Shown piece after piece: positions 1-8,290 of a DNA stretch of 64,000 bases. The notes beneath the pieces were generated by a model. It did no database searches. It was not told the DNA's origin and was given only the letters and a program-made list of their open reading frames with translations. The stretch spans positions 66,947 to 130,946 of the forward strand of contig JBJHDF010000010.1 of NCBI GenBank assembly GCA_050486405.1, written 5' to 3'. Source of the stretch: JBJHDF01 sp050486405. Its GTDB lineage: Bacteria > Pseudomonadota > Gammaproteobacteria > Pseudomonadales > Cellvibrionaceae. The position numbers were made by a program, and so were the translations under genes. How positions within the stretch are numbered: the stretch's first letter is position 1; each line of letters starts with the position of its first letter.

Positions 1-343
1 TGTAGGGTTTGGAGAGAAAATCGTCGCCACCGGCATCCAGGCATTGCACCAGGGATGCGGAATCCGTCAGGGAAGTCAGAAAGATGATGGGTACCAGTTT
101 CTCACCGGCCAGGGCCTTGATCTGCCGGGCCGCTCCAAAACCGTCCAGTTCGGGCATCAGCGCATCCAGCAACACTATATCGGGATCCTCACGGCTGTAG
201 GCCGCCACAGCTTCCATGCCATTTTGCACCGCGATTACCCTGTGCCCCTCCTGGCGCAACATGGCCTCAAGGATAGACCTGTCCGTGTCCGTATCATCGG
301 CCACCAGTATGGTCAAGGTGTGAGCAGTGTGCATTGCGACCAT
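1..343 (-). CDS. Response regulator, receiver domain (partial, cut by window edge)
   Basis: The minus strand reads a receiver domain of about 114 residues that runs off the left edge. Visible receiver hallmarks are the acidic pair D16-D17, the phospho-acceptor D60 in the LLDALMPELDG stretch, a conserved Thr-Ser in IIFLTS and the Lys of FLSKP. The upstream ATG at 343 is used; a second in-frame ATG lies 9 bases downstream. It follows the STAS gene by about 20 bases, so the two are probably one operon at the end of the flagellar cluster. In pseudomonads the equivalent protein next to a STAS partner is a receiver fused to a PP2C/SpoIIE phosphatase (HsbR type). That output domain would lie outside this window, so it is inferred only. 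Confidence 0.85.
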   Translation of the reverse strand, partial: MVAMHTAHTLTILVADDTDTDRSILEAMLRQEGHRVIAVQNGMEAVAAYSREDPDIVLLDALMPELDGFGAARQIKALAGEKLVPIIFLTSLTDSASLVQCLDAGGDDFLSKPY

Positions 344-364
344 CCCGTGAGCGCTGGCGGTGCC

Positions 365-670
365 TCAATGAATGGAGAACAGTTGTTCGAAATTGGAAAT
401 GGTAAGAATCTTTCTGACGTCAGGGCTGCAATTCACTATTTCAATCCGGGCCTGCTCACCCCCGGCGTGATCCCGCAACAGCAGCAACATACCCAGCGCG
501 GAGCTGTCCAGATAGGTGGCGTCCTGCATATCGACGCGGTAGCGCGCAGGCGGCTCCTTGAGCTGCTCGTAGGCGGCACGAAACTCCTGATGGGAACTGA
601 AATCGAAACGGCCCTCAACAACGAGAGTCAGCTCCTTGCCGTCCGGGGACAGTGATGCGGTTATTGCCAT
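365..670 (-). CDS. STAS-domain anti-sigma factor antagonist
   Basis: A 101-residue single-domain STAS protein of the SpoIIAA/HsbA type. The conserved phosphorylation-site motif DSSALGM sits at residues 55-61 (serines 56 and 57), in the usual place for the serine dephosphorylated by a partner phosphatase and phosphorylated by an anti-sigma kinase. A GAGGTAACCG ribosome-binding site precedes the ATG. It lies between fliJ and a response regulator. This order (fliJ, STAS, receiver-phosphatase) is known from pseudomonad flagellar clusters, where such partner-switching pairs tune flagellar or biofilm sigma/anti-sigma circuits. The role here is inferred from context; the domain call is secure. Confidence 0.85.
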   Translation of the reverse strand: MAITASLSPDGKELTLVVEGRFDFSSHQEFRAAYEQLKEPPARYRVDMQDATYLDSSALGMLLLLRDHAGGEQARIEIVNCSPDVRKILTISNFEQLFSIH

Positions 671-842
671 CGGTTACCTCGCCATTATCTTAGGGAAAAC
701 TCGCGCCCAACCAGCACAAGCCTCTACTACCTGAGGGTTCCTGTACCAATTACAATATAACTCATAGACCGCCTTAGGTGATATATGAATATGGTATAAG
801 CCCCCAGTCACCACTACGGTATCACTTGGCAATGCCTCTGGC

Positions 843-1286
843 TCAGTGATTCTTGCCGTAACTCCTCCCGATCAACTCATCCATTTCCTTCTGTAGGCGT
901 CGCTCCAAGGCGGCGTTCTCCTCTGTACGCAGCCGTTCCACCAAATCGGCGATTGAGCGGCGCTTATGATGTTTCATGTGCCAAATGGTGCGTACCTTAT
1001 CCACTTGCTCACTCACCTGCCCGATTCTACCTCGCTGCTGTTCCCGCGCCTGTATCAATCGCTGGGTAAAACCGGTAAAGGTGGCCAGTTCCTCACCCCG
1101 CAGCCCCCGGGTGCGGCTGTTGAAATTCTCGCGATACTCCCGCAGGTAGTCTTCCAGTTGCTGCAGTTGTGCTTGCTCCTCAGCCAGCAGTCGCTGAACC
1201 TCTCCGAGCCGGGTTGCTGCCGCATCCTCCTCCCGCCGCGCCAGCGAGAGCACCACCTCCATGCGCTTGGAGCGACTGGGAGGCAT
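843..1286 (-). CDS. fliJ: Flagellar export chaperone FliJ
   Basis: A 147-residue, highly charged, almost wholly helical protein of heptad-like composition, as expected for the FliJ coiled coil that docks in the FliI ATPase ring and links it to the export gate FlhA. Its length matches the family. The start codon overlaps the fliI stop as TGATG, implying translational coupling. It is the last recognisable export-apparatus gene of the fliEFGHIJ series. A 172-base gap containing no gene separates it from the STAS gene. Confidence 0.9.
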   Translation of the reverse strand: MPPSRSKRMEVVLSLARREEDAAATRLGEVQRLLAEEQAQLQQLEDYLREYRENFNSRTRGLRGEELATFTGFTQRLIQAREQQRGRIGQVSEQVDKVRTIWHMKHHKRRSIADLVERLRTEENAALERRLQKEMDELIGRSYGKNH

Positions 1287-2716
1287 CAGCCTCTAGCCTG
1301 CTGCTGCGCCGCAAGCGGGCTGCGCGGCTGAGCACTGCCTGGGCGCGCGGCGGCACCGCCTTGGACATCACGGCCACCGCCCTCGGCCGGTTTCAAAAGC
1401 GAGCGCAGTGCCGCCAGGCTTTCATCCATCAGCACCGCTTGATTCAGTCCCTGCTGAATGAATTCCCGCATACGGGGAAAGCGCTCGATGGCAAAATCGG
1501 TTTCCGGGTCGGAGCCGGGCGCATAGGCACCAATGGTGATCAGATCGCGATTCTGCTCGTAGCGGGACAGCAACTGCTTGAACCGCTGCATCAATTTCAG
1601 ATGCTCGTCGCTGACGATATTGGGCATGGCGCGACTGATGGACGTTTCCACCTCGATGGCGGGGTAGATACCCTCCTCCGCCAGGCGACGGGACAGGACT
1701 ATATGACCGTCGAGAATGGCCCGGGCTGCGTCGGCGATAGGGTCCTGCAGATCGTCACCCTCGGTGAGCACGGTGTAAAAGGCGGTGATGGAGCCCTCGC
1801 CTTCAGCGGCGTTGCCGGCGCGCTCCACCAGTTGCGGAATCCGGGCAAACACCGAGGGCGGATAGCCCTTGGTGGCCGGCGGCTCGCCCACTGCCAGGGC
1901 GATTTCCCGCTGCGCCTGGGCAAAGCGTGTCAGGGAATCCATCAGCAGCAGCACGTTGCGCCCCTTGTCGCGATAGTACTCGGCGACACGACTGGACAAC
2001 TGCGCCGCCCGCAGACGCATCAGCGGTGCATCATCAGCGGGGGAAGCCACCACCACCGCCCGGGCCAATCCTTCGCGCCCGAGAATCTGTTCGATAAACT
2101 CCTTTACCTCCCGCCCCCTTTCTCCCACCAGGCCCACCACCACCACATCGGCCGTGGTAAAACGGGTCATCATGCCCATCAGTACACTTTTACCGACGCC
2201 ACTGCCGGCAAACAGTCCCAGGCGCTGGCCGCGACCCACAGTAATCAGGGAGTTGATGGCGCGCACACCCACATCCAGGGGCTCACTGATGGGATGCCGA
2301 TTGAGCGGATTGATTTCCCGGGTGTTGAAGTCGATCAGGTCGTTGCCGCTCAGAGGACCGCGATTGTCCAGCGGCTGACCGAGACCGTTGATCACCCGTC
2401 CGAGCAGCCCCGGACCCACCCGGATGCCGCGCTGGGCCGACACGGGCACAACCCTGGCGCCGGGCTGCAACCCCTCGACCGACTTGATGGGCATCAGATA
2501 GGCGGTATCGCCGGCAAATCCCACCACTTCGGCTTCGATGCGCCGGCCGTCCTTGCCGATCACTTCGCATTGATGCCCCACCGAAACATTGATGCCCACC
2601 GCTTCCAGCGTCAGACCCACGGAGCGGGTAATCCGGCCCTCGACTCTCGGTTGTACCACGAGCCCCGGTCGGGGCCGATAGCCGGCGAGCATTGCTGTTG
2701 GCGTCTGCTGCGACAC
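1286..2716 (-). CDS. fliI: Flagellum-specific ATPase FliI
   Basis: A 476-residue F1-beta-like ATPase that powers unfolding and export of flagellar type III substrates at the cytoplasmic base. The P-loop GSGVGKS is at residues 171-177, a Walker B stretch (NVLLLMDSLTR) and the ATPase signature PSVFARIPQLVERAG follow, and the family-typical C-terminal domain is present. The tail after about residue 450 is rich in Gly, Ala and Gln and looks like a lineage extension. The gene starts 3 bases after the fliH stop and ends overlapping fliJ, so the three are tightly coupled. Confidence 0.96.
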   Translation of the reverse strand: MSQQTPTAMLAGYRPRPGLVVQPRVEGRITRSVGLTLEAVGINVSVGHQCEVIGKDGRRIEAEVVGFAGDTAYLMPIKSVEGLQPGARVVPVSAQRGIRVGPGLLGRVINGLGQPLDNRGPLSGNDLIDFNTREINPLNRHPISEPLDVGVRAINSLITVGRGQRLGLFAGSGVGKSVLMGMMTRFTTADVVVVGLVGERGREVKEFIEQILGREGLARAVVVASPADDAPLMRLRAAQLSSRVAEYYRDKGRNVLLLMDSLTRFAQAQREIALAVGEPPATKGYPPSVFARIPQLVERAGNAAEGEGSITAFYTVLTEGDDLQDPIADAARAILDGHIVLSRRLAEEGIYPAIEVETSISRAMPNIVSDEHLKLMQRFKQLLSRYEQNRDLITIGAYAPGSDPETDFAIERFPRMREFIQQGLNQAVLMDESLAALRSLLKPAEGGGRDVQGGAAARPGSAQPRSPLAAQQQARG

Positions 2717-2719
2717 GGG

Positions 2720-3538
2720 TCAGTCCCCGTCAGGCTCTTCAGAAATATCCGGCTCGTCATCTTCCGGATAAATCTCTTCATCCAGTAACTGTTTGTTGAC
2801 GAACTGGTCCAGCAAGCCGGCCAGGCGATTCTCGACGGAAAAGTCCACCCGACTCAAATCGGATTCCACCTTGCAACCACCGGGCATCATGCTGTCGTCG
2901 GACAGTATCTGCCAGTGCAGTTGTCGCTCCTGGGCGTAGGTTTCCACCAGCGCCAGATCGTCTGGGTTCAGATAGAGTTTGATATGGTCTCTGCCCACCG
3001 GCAGCGCCTCGATGGCCTGTCGCACCAGTTGCAGAATATGACTGGAATCGCTCATCAGCTCACGGGACACCACCGCGCGGGACAAGGTACAGACAATATC
3101 CAGCAGCATCTGCTCCAATTCGCTGTTGTGCGCCTCCAGCGGGTGCTGCAGGGCCTGCACCATACGGGCAAAGCGTTCCTGTTCAACGGACAGCTGCTGC
3201 CGCATTTCCATCAGGCCCTGCTGTTGCCCCGCCTCGTAACCTTCCGCCCTGCCCTGCTCGAATCCCTCGCGGCGTCCCTCGGCAAAACCGTCCTGCTCGG
3301 CCGCTGCCACCACGTCCTCCAGTTCGCGGGCGGTGACACCGCCACGGGACGCAAAGGCCACGCCAAGATCCTCCACTTTTTCCCGACTGCGCCGGACGTC
3401 GCTGGCGCGGCGCTGGCGCTCCTCGCGCTGGGCCGTGGGCACGGCGCCGGCGGGATCCGCCAGCGGCGGAATCTGCCAGGCGCGAATTTCGGCGAGTTCC
3501 TCGGCGGTGATGCGATTGGGCAGTTTGCTGTCGGCCAT
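2720..3538 (-). CDS. fliH: Flagellar assembly protein FliH
   Basis: A 272-residue regulator of FliI. The middle part (about residues 80-125) carries the Gly-rich repeated pattern EGRREGFEQGRAEGYEAGQQQG, typical of the FliH GxxxG-type helical region. The C-terminal half corresponds to the FliH/YscL stator-like domain. The N-terminal segment is charged and probably disordered. It lies between fliG (4-base gap) and fliI (3-base gap), the standard order. The acidic C-terminal tail (EEIYPEDDEPDISEE) is also seen in relatives. Confidence 0.93.
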   Translation of the reverse strand: MADSKLPNRITAEELAEIRAWQIPPLADPAGAVPTAQREERQRRASDVRRSREKVEDLGVAFASRGGVTARELEDVVAAAEQDGFAEGRREGFEQGRAEGYEAGQQQGLMEMRQQLSVEQERFARMVQALQHPLEAHNSELEQMLLDIVCTLSRAVVSRELMSDSSHILQLVRQAIEALPVGRDHIKLYLNPDDLALVETYAQERQLHWQILSDDSMMPGGCKVESDLSRVDFSVENRLAGLLDQFVNKQLLDEEIYPEDDEPDISEEPDGD

Positions 3539-3542
3539 GGCG

Positions 3543-4580
3543 TCAGATCATCTGCTCGCCGCTGCCGCCCAGCACGATTTCGCCGGCGTCGGCCATGCGA
3601 CGGGCCGTGGTAAGAATTTCCTTCTGCGCCGCCTCCACTTCGGACAGTCGCACCGGCCCCTTGGCTTCGAGATCGTCGCGCAACAGTTCGGCCGCACGTT
3701 TGGACATATTGCTGAAGATCTTGTCCTGCAATTCCTCGTCGGCACCTTTGAGGGCAATAATCAGTACATCCGAGGACACCTCCCGCAACAGTGACTGTAT
3801 GCCGCGATCGTCCACGTCCTTGAGGTTCTCGAACACGAACATGAGATCCTGGATCTGAGTGCCCATGTCTTCGTCCACTTCCTTGATCGAGTCCAAAAGG
3901 TCCGCCTCGATGGAGCCGTCCAGGTGGTTCATGATTTCCGCCGCCACCTTATAGCCGCCCATGTTCTTGGTCTGGGAACTGCTGCTGCCGGAGAACTGGC
4001 GCTCGAGAATATCGTTCAGTTCCTGCAGGGCACTGGGCTGCACCGTATCCAGGGACGCCACTCGCATCATCACATCCAGGCGCGCTTTTTCCGTGAAATG
4101 GCTGAGAATTTCCGCCGACTGGTCCGGGTCCAGGTAGGAGATCACGATGGCCTGAATCTGCGGGTGTTCATTGCGGATAACATCCGCCACCGAGCGCGCC
4201 TCCATCCACTTGAGCGTATCCAGCCCCGTGGTGTTGCCGCCCATAAGTATGCGGTCGATCAGACCGCTGGCCTTGTCCTCGCCCAGGGCCGTTACCAGCA
4301 CCTTGCGGATGTAGTTGTCCGCGCCCATGCCCAGACCTGTCAGGTTGCGCGCGTCTTCCAGAAAGCCGGACATTACCGACTGCACATCGGCCTGCTGTAC
4401 ATTGCTGAGTTGAGACATGGCAGCGCCAATGCGCTGCACCTCCTTGGGCCCCATGTGCTTGAGCACCTCGGCGGCGTCGCTCTCGCCCAGAGACATCAAC
4501 AAAATGGCCGCCCGATCCACCGAACTGAGTTTGCTGCGGTGCTTTTCGGGTCTTTTTTCCGCGGTTGCGGGATTAGTCAT
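3543..4580 (-). CDS. fliG: Flagellar motor switch protein FliG
   Basis: A 345-residue C-ring protein that couples the MS ring to FliM/FliN and interacts with the stator through its C-terminal domain. Visible family features are the N-terminal helical domain after DRAAILLMSLGE, the middle EHPQ motif (NEHPQIQAIVISYL), and the charged C-terminal stretch with EDLMFVFENLKDVDD-like residues and ALKGADEEL. Its start overlaps the fliF stop by 8 bases (ATGACTAA), indicating coupled translation of the ring partners. Confidence 0.96.
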   Translation of the reverse strand: MTNPATAEKRPEKHRSKLSSVDRAAILLMSLGESDAAEVLKHMGPKEVQRIGAAMSQLSNVQQADVQSVMSGFLEDARNLTGLGMGADNYIRKVLVTALGEDKASGLIDRILMGGNTTGLDTLKWMEARSVADVIRNEHPQIQAIVISYLDPDQSAEILSHFTEKARLDVMMRVASLDTVQPSALQELNDILERQFSGSSSSQTKNMGGYKVAAEIMNHLDGSIEADLLDSIKEVDEDMGTQIQDLMFVFENLKDVDDRGIQSLLREVSSDVLIIALKGADEELQDKIFSNMSKRAAELLRDDLEAKGPVRLSEVEAAQKEILTTARRMADAGEIVLGGSGEQMI

Positions 4581-6279
4581 CTCGGTTTACCCAGCTTTTT
4601 ACGACCTGCGCCACCCGGCCCGGATCGTCGGCGATCAGGCCCTTGATGGCATTCAATTGTTGCTCATAGCCCTCTTCCGGGCCAGGCAGTCCCAGGGCGC
4701 CACCGGTCAGGGTCACGGTATCGCCGGACAGGCCGTCGTAGCCACCCAGGCCGGCGGCTTCCAGCGCCGCCAGTTGCCGGGCCTCCTCGGCGTCCGATGC
4801 ACGACTGCCCGCCTGCGCCAGGTTTTTCATCACCGGCCGCAGCAGGCCGAAAATCAGTACCAGTACCACCAGCAGCGCCAGGCCCTGCTTAAAATAGCTC
4901 TGTATCCACTCCTGCTGCCACCAGGGCACTTCTTCCGGGGTAAAGTCCTCAATCACCTGATTGCGCAGCATAAAGGGGGAGTTGATGACATTCACACTGT
5001 CCCCCCGCTGGACGGAGAAGCCCACGGCGTTCTGTACCAGTATAGACAAGCGTTCCAGTTCTTCCTCACTCCAGGGCTGCCGTGTTTCCACGCCGTCTGC
5101 GTCCGGCACCCGCTTATCGTCGATGACCACGGCGGCGGTAAGCCGGCGCACCTGGCCCTGCTGATGCCGGGTGTAACTGATAGAGCGGTCCAGCTCGAAG
5201 TTGCGGGTAGCCTGCTCCCGGGTATTGCGTGGACGCTCACGCAGGATGGGCAGGCCGGTCAGGGGATCCACCTGTTCCGGCACTTCCGGTGTCAGCGGCG
5301 GCTGATTGCTCAGGGCGCCGGGGATGCCGCCGGCCAACTCGTTGCTCTCGCGTATCTCGTTGAGCACCTGCTCGCTGCGCACCATGGACGCCTCGGGGTT
5401 GTAGGTCTCCGCCGCTTCTTCCAGCGCAGTGAAATCTACATCGGCGCTGACTTCCGCCCGAAAGGTATCCGCCCCCAGCACTGGTTCCAGAATACTGTTG
5501 ATCCGCCGGGTCAAGCGCTCTTCCACCTGCCGCGTGTAGTCCAGTTGCTTGGCCGCCAACAGCACGTCGGGATTGTTGCCGCTGCTGGACAGCAGATTGC
5601 CACGCTGGTCCACCACGGTGACGGCGTCGGGTTTCAGGTCGGGAATGCTGGACGCCACCAGGTTGACGATGGCCTGTACCTGACTCGGCTCCACAGTGCG
5701 CCCGGGAAGGACTTCCACAAACACCGAGGCGGTAGGCTCCCGGGCATCGCGCACGAACACCGAGCGCTTGGGAATGGCAAGATGCACCCGGGCACTGCGT
5801 ACGCTGGTGATGCTGGTGATGGTACGCGCCATCTCGCCTTCAAGCCCCCGGTGGTAGCGGGTGCTCTCCATAAACTGGCTGGTACCCAGGGACTGGTCCC
5901 GGTCCAGCAGTTCGAAACCCACCGACTGGCTGTGGGGAATGCCCACCTCCGCCAGCTTCAACCGCGCCACATGCACGTCCCTGGCCGGCACCAGCAAAGC
6001 GCCGCTGTTGGGTTCTATCCGGTAGCGAATGCGGTTGCTGTCCAGTACATCGAAAACTTCCGAGGACTCCAGGCGATCCAGGCTGCCGTACAGGGGCCGG
6101 TAATCCTCGCCCTGGGACCAGAGCACCACCGCAAAACCGATGGCGACGCTGGCGGCCAGGCCGATCATCAGGCCAGCCTGGCGCAGCAGTGTCAGGTTGT
6201 TGAGACCCTCCACCAGATCACCGCCCAGGCGGCTCCGGTTGCGTGTGGCAGGAAGATTGGCAGCGTCTGTCGTGGCCAT
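4573..6279 (-). CDS. fliF: Flagellar M-ring protein FliF
   Basis: A 568-residue inner-membrane ring protein. It has an N-terminal membrane segment (AGLMIGLAASVAIGFAVVLW, about residues 36-55), the YscJ-type ring-building domain, a periplasmic linker rich in Pro around residues 310-350, a second membrane segment (GLALLVVLVLIFGLLRPVM, about 460-480) and a cytoplasmic tail that would bind FliG. Length and topology match the family. It lies 43 bases after fliE, within the same operon. Confidence 0.96.
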   Translation of the reverse strand: MATTDAANLPATRNRSRLGGDLVEGLNNLTLLRQAGLMIGLAASVAIGFAVVLWSQGEDYRPLYGSLDRLESSEVFDVLDSNRIRYRIEPNSGALLVPARDVHVARLKLAEVGIPHSQSVGFELLDRDQSLGTSQFMESTRYHRGLEGEMARTITSITSVRSARVHLAIPKRSVFVRDAREPTASVFVEVLPGRTVEPSQVQAIVNLVASSIPDLKPDAVTVVDQRGNLLSSSGNNPDVLLAAKQLDYTRQVEERLTRRINSILEPVLGADTFRAEVSADVDFTALEEAAETYNPEASMVRSEQVLNEIRESNELAGGIPGALSNQPPLTPEVPEQVDPLTGLPILRERPRNTREQATRNFELDRSISYTRHQQGQVRRLTAAVVIDDKRVPDADGVETRQPWSEEELERLSILVQNAVGFSVQRGDSVNVINSPFMLRNQVIEDFTPEEVPWWQQEWIQSYFKQGLALLVVLVLIFGLLRPVMKNLAQAGSRASDAEEARQLAALEAAGLGGYDGLSGDTVTLTGGALGLPGPEEGYEQQLNAIKGLIADDPGRVAQVVKSWVNRDD

Positions 6280-6322
6280 ATGCTTAGTTTTCCGTTACTC
6301 GTCCGTACCCGGCCATAAGGCG

Positions 6323-6694
6323 CTAGATAGGCATATTCATGATGTCCCGGTAGGCTTCCACCAGTTTGTTGCGCACCTGTACCGCCGCCTGAAAGGAAAC
6401 GCTGGCCTTTTGTGAGGCAATCATTACATCGGCGATGTCCACACCGGGTTCACCCCGCTCATAGGCCGCCGCCATAGCACCGGAGGCTTTCTGGGTTTCG
6501 TTCACTTGGTTCACCGCCCGGGTCATCATTTCGCCGAAGCCCGGGGTCTTTTGCGTCTCGGTCACCTGAATGCCCGGGCGCATGCCGTTGGCACCCGGGG
6601 CACGATCCGCCTGGGCGGGCTTGGCGAAAGCCTGGGTCTGGCTTTTCAACTGGCGCATTTCGTTCAGCAGATTGTTGATATCGACTCGACTCAT
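6323..6694 (-). CDS. fliE: Flagellar hook-basal body protein FliE
   Basis: A 123-residue MS-ring/rod adaptor, first gene of the fliEFGHIJ operon. The C-terminal half shows the conserved FliE pattern (VDIADVMIASQKASVSFQAAVQVRNKLVEAYRDIMNMPI), with the terminal NMPI typical of the family. The N-terminal part is variable and linker-like. A sigma-54 promoter lies about 80 bases upstream (6774-6789), in the gap after fleR, so fliE probably starts its own FleR-controlled transcript. Confidence 0.94.
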   Translation of the reverse strand: MSRVDINNLLNEMRQLKSQTQAFAKPAQADRAPGANGMRPGIQVTETQKTPGFGEMMTRAVNQVNETQKASGAMAAAYERGEPGVDIADVMIASQKASVSFQAAVQVRNKLVEAYRDIMNMPI

Positions 6695-6773
6695 GGCGCG
6701 CTTCTCTTTACCACCGGATTTGTGTCAGTAAATTGACTGAATTGCTCTCAGGTGAGCTTTCCGTTTGAAGATT

Positions 6774-6789
6774 TGCACAAACCGGGCCA
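6774..6789 (-). promoter_or_regulatory. Sigma-54 promoter of the fliE operon
   Basis: Read on the minus strand, TGGCCCGGTTTGTGCA matches the RpoN consensus TGGCACG-N4-TTGCW at 14 of 16 positions, with the invariant GG and GC at the correct 10-base spacing. It lies between fleR and fliE and leaves a leader of roughly 70 bases. The adjacent gene fleR encodes a sigma-54 activator, so self-contained control is likely. Confidence 0.75.
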
Positions 6790-6790
6790 A

Positions 6791-8269
6791 TCACAATCCC
6801 CGCACTTCCAGGCCCAGTTCCCGCAAGCGGGCCACTTTGTAGCGCAAAGTACGCGGGCTGATACCCAGCCGTTCGGCGGTGCGTTTGCGACTGCCGCGCT
6901 CCTCGCGCAGGGTGCTGACAATGATTTCGTATTCGCGTTGCTTGAGGCCGTCGCCCAACTGGTCCGATACGGATTCCGGGGTCACTGCTGCCGCACCAGA
7001 CACGTCAGACTGCAGCGCAATTGCCTTACCGGAAACGCCCGGATCATTGCTTTGGCCAGTGCCATTCACACTGGTCATCGGCGTTGGCACCGTCGGCGGC
7101 AATCCCTGATTTTCCAGGCCCAGATCGGCGGCACCTATCACAGCGCCGGTCTGCAGTATCAGCGCGCGCTGCATAACGTTGTCCAGCTCGCGCACATTGC
7201 CCGGCCACTGATAGGACAGCAGCGCCTGCCGGGCGTCAGCACCCAGGGTGACGCGACCGCGATTCTGTTTGCGCGCGTGCTTCTGCAACAGCCGCTCCGC
7301 CAGGGGAATCACATCCTCCGGTCGCTCCCGCAGAGGCGTCCAATGCAACGGCAATACGCTGAGACGATAGTAGAGATCCTCGCGAAACTTGCCAGCCGCC
7401 ACCTCGGCACGCATGTCGCGGTTGGAAGTGGCAATCACCCGCACATCCAGCTTGATGGTCTTGCGGCCACCCAGGCGCTCCACTTCGCGCTCCTGCAGCA
7501 CCCGCAACAGCTTGGCCTGCAGCCCCACATCCATTTCCGAAATCTCGTCCAGCAACAGGGTGCCACCATTGGCCTGTTCAAACTTGCCCGGCGCACTGCT
7601 GTGGGCACCGGTGTAGGCACCCTTCTCGTGGCCGAACAGCATGGCCTCCAGCATGTTTTCCGGAATGGCGGCGCAATTGATGGCGATAAAAGGCCCGTGG
7701 TGCCGCGGCGAGTGATCGTGAATATAGCGCGCCAACACCTCCTTGCCGGTGCCGGACTCCCCCACCACCAGCACCGTGGATTCGGCCCGGGCGATGCGCT
7801 GTGCCAGTTCCAGCAACTGTTTGCTGGAGGGCGCTTCGGCCACCGGTTGATCGACTCTGCCACCGGCGACGCCCACGTGTCGGCTCACGGTTTCCACCAG
7901 TATATCCGGGGCAAAGGGTTTGACCAGATAGTCCACCGCGCCCTGCTTGATGGCATCCACCGACTGGCTGATACTGGCGTAGGCGGTAATCAGCAGCACC
8001 GGAATCTGCGGGTACTGCTCCCCCACCACCCGCAACAGATCGTGGCCACTCATGGCTCCCATATTCACGTCGGACACCACCATGCGTATATCGCCCTCGC
8101 GCTCGAGCACCTGCAGGGCTTCCTCGGCGCTGGCCGTGGCCAGCACCTGATAGTCGGCCAGATGCAGGGTGTCGCACAGCGCGCCGCGCAGATCCGCGTC
8201 GTCTTCCACCACCAGAATTTTGATGTCGCTGTTGGGTCCGCTGTGAGTTTGTTGGGCTGCCAGAGCCAT
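6791..8269 (-). CDS. fleR: Sigma-54-dependent flagellar response regulator FleR
   Basis: A 492-residue NtrC-family activator. It has a receiver domain (about residues 15-130, phospho-acceptor D67 in VVSDVNMG), an AAA+ domain with Walker A GESGTGKE near residue 168 and the sigma-54 contact loop GAYTGA (the Tyr variant of GAFTGA), and a C-terminal Fis-type helix-turn-helix (KRTAERLGISPRTLRYKV). It is the partner of the FleS kinase encoded 21 bases upstream. In pseudomonads FleSR activates class III flagellar genes such as fliE, whose promoter lies just downstream here. Confidence 0.93.
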   Translation of the reverse strand: MALAAQQTHSGPNSDIKILVVEDDADLRGALCDTLHLADYQVLATASAEEALQVLEREGDIRMVVSDVNMGAMSGHDLLRVVGEQYPQIPVLLITAYASISQSVDAIKQGAVDYLVKPFAPDILVETVSRHVGVAGGRVDQPVAEAPSSKQLLELAQRIARAESTVLVVGESGTGKEVLARYIHDHSPRHHGPFIAINCAAIPENMLEAMLFGHEKGAYTGAHSSAPGKFEQANGGTLLLDEISEMDVGLQAKLLRVLQEREVERLGGRKTIKLDVRVIATSNRDMRAEVAAGKFREDLYYRLSVLPLHWTPLRERPEDVIPLAERLLQKHARKQNRGRVTLGADARQALLSYQWPGNVRELDNVMQRALILQTGAVIGAADLGLENQGLPPTVPTPMTSVNGTGQSNDPGVSGKAIALQSDVSGAAAVTPESVSDQLGDGLKQREYEIIVSTLREERGSRKRTAERLGISPRTLRYKVARLRELGLEVRGL

Positions 8270-8290
8270 TGTTGTTTCTCCCGCTAGAGT

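Noticed and set aside
4417..6318. Long plus-strand open frame opposite fliF and fliG
   Set aside because: Shadow of fliF/fliG; composition is repetitive His/Gln-rich without domains, as for several antisense frames over core genes.
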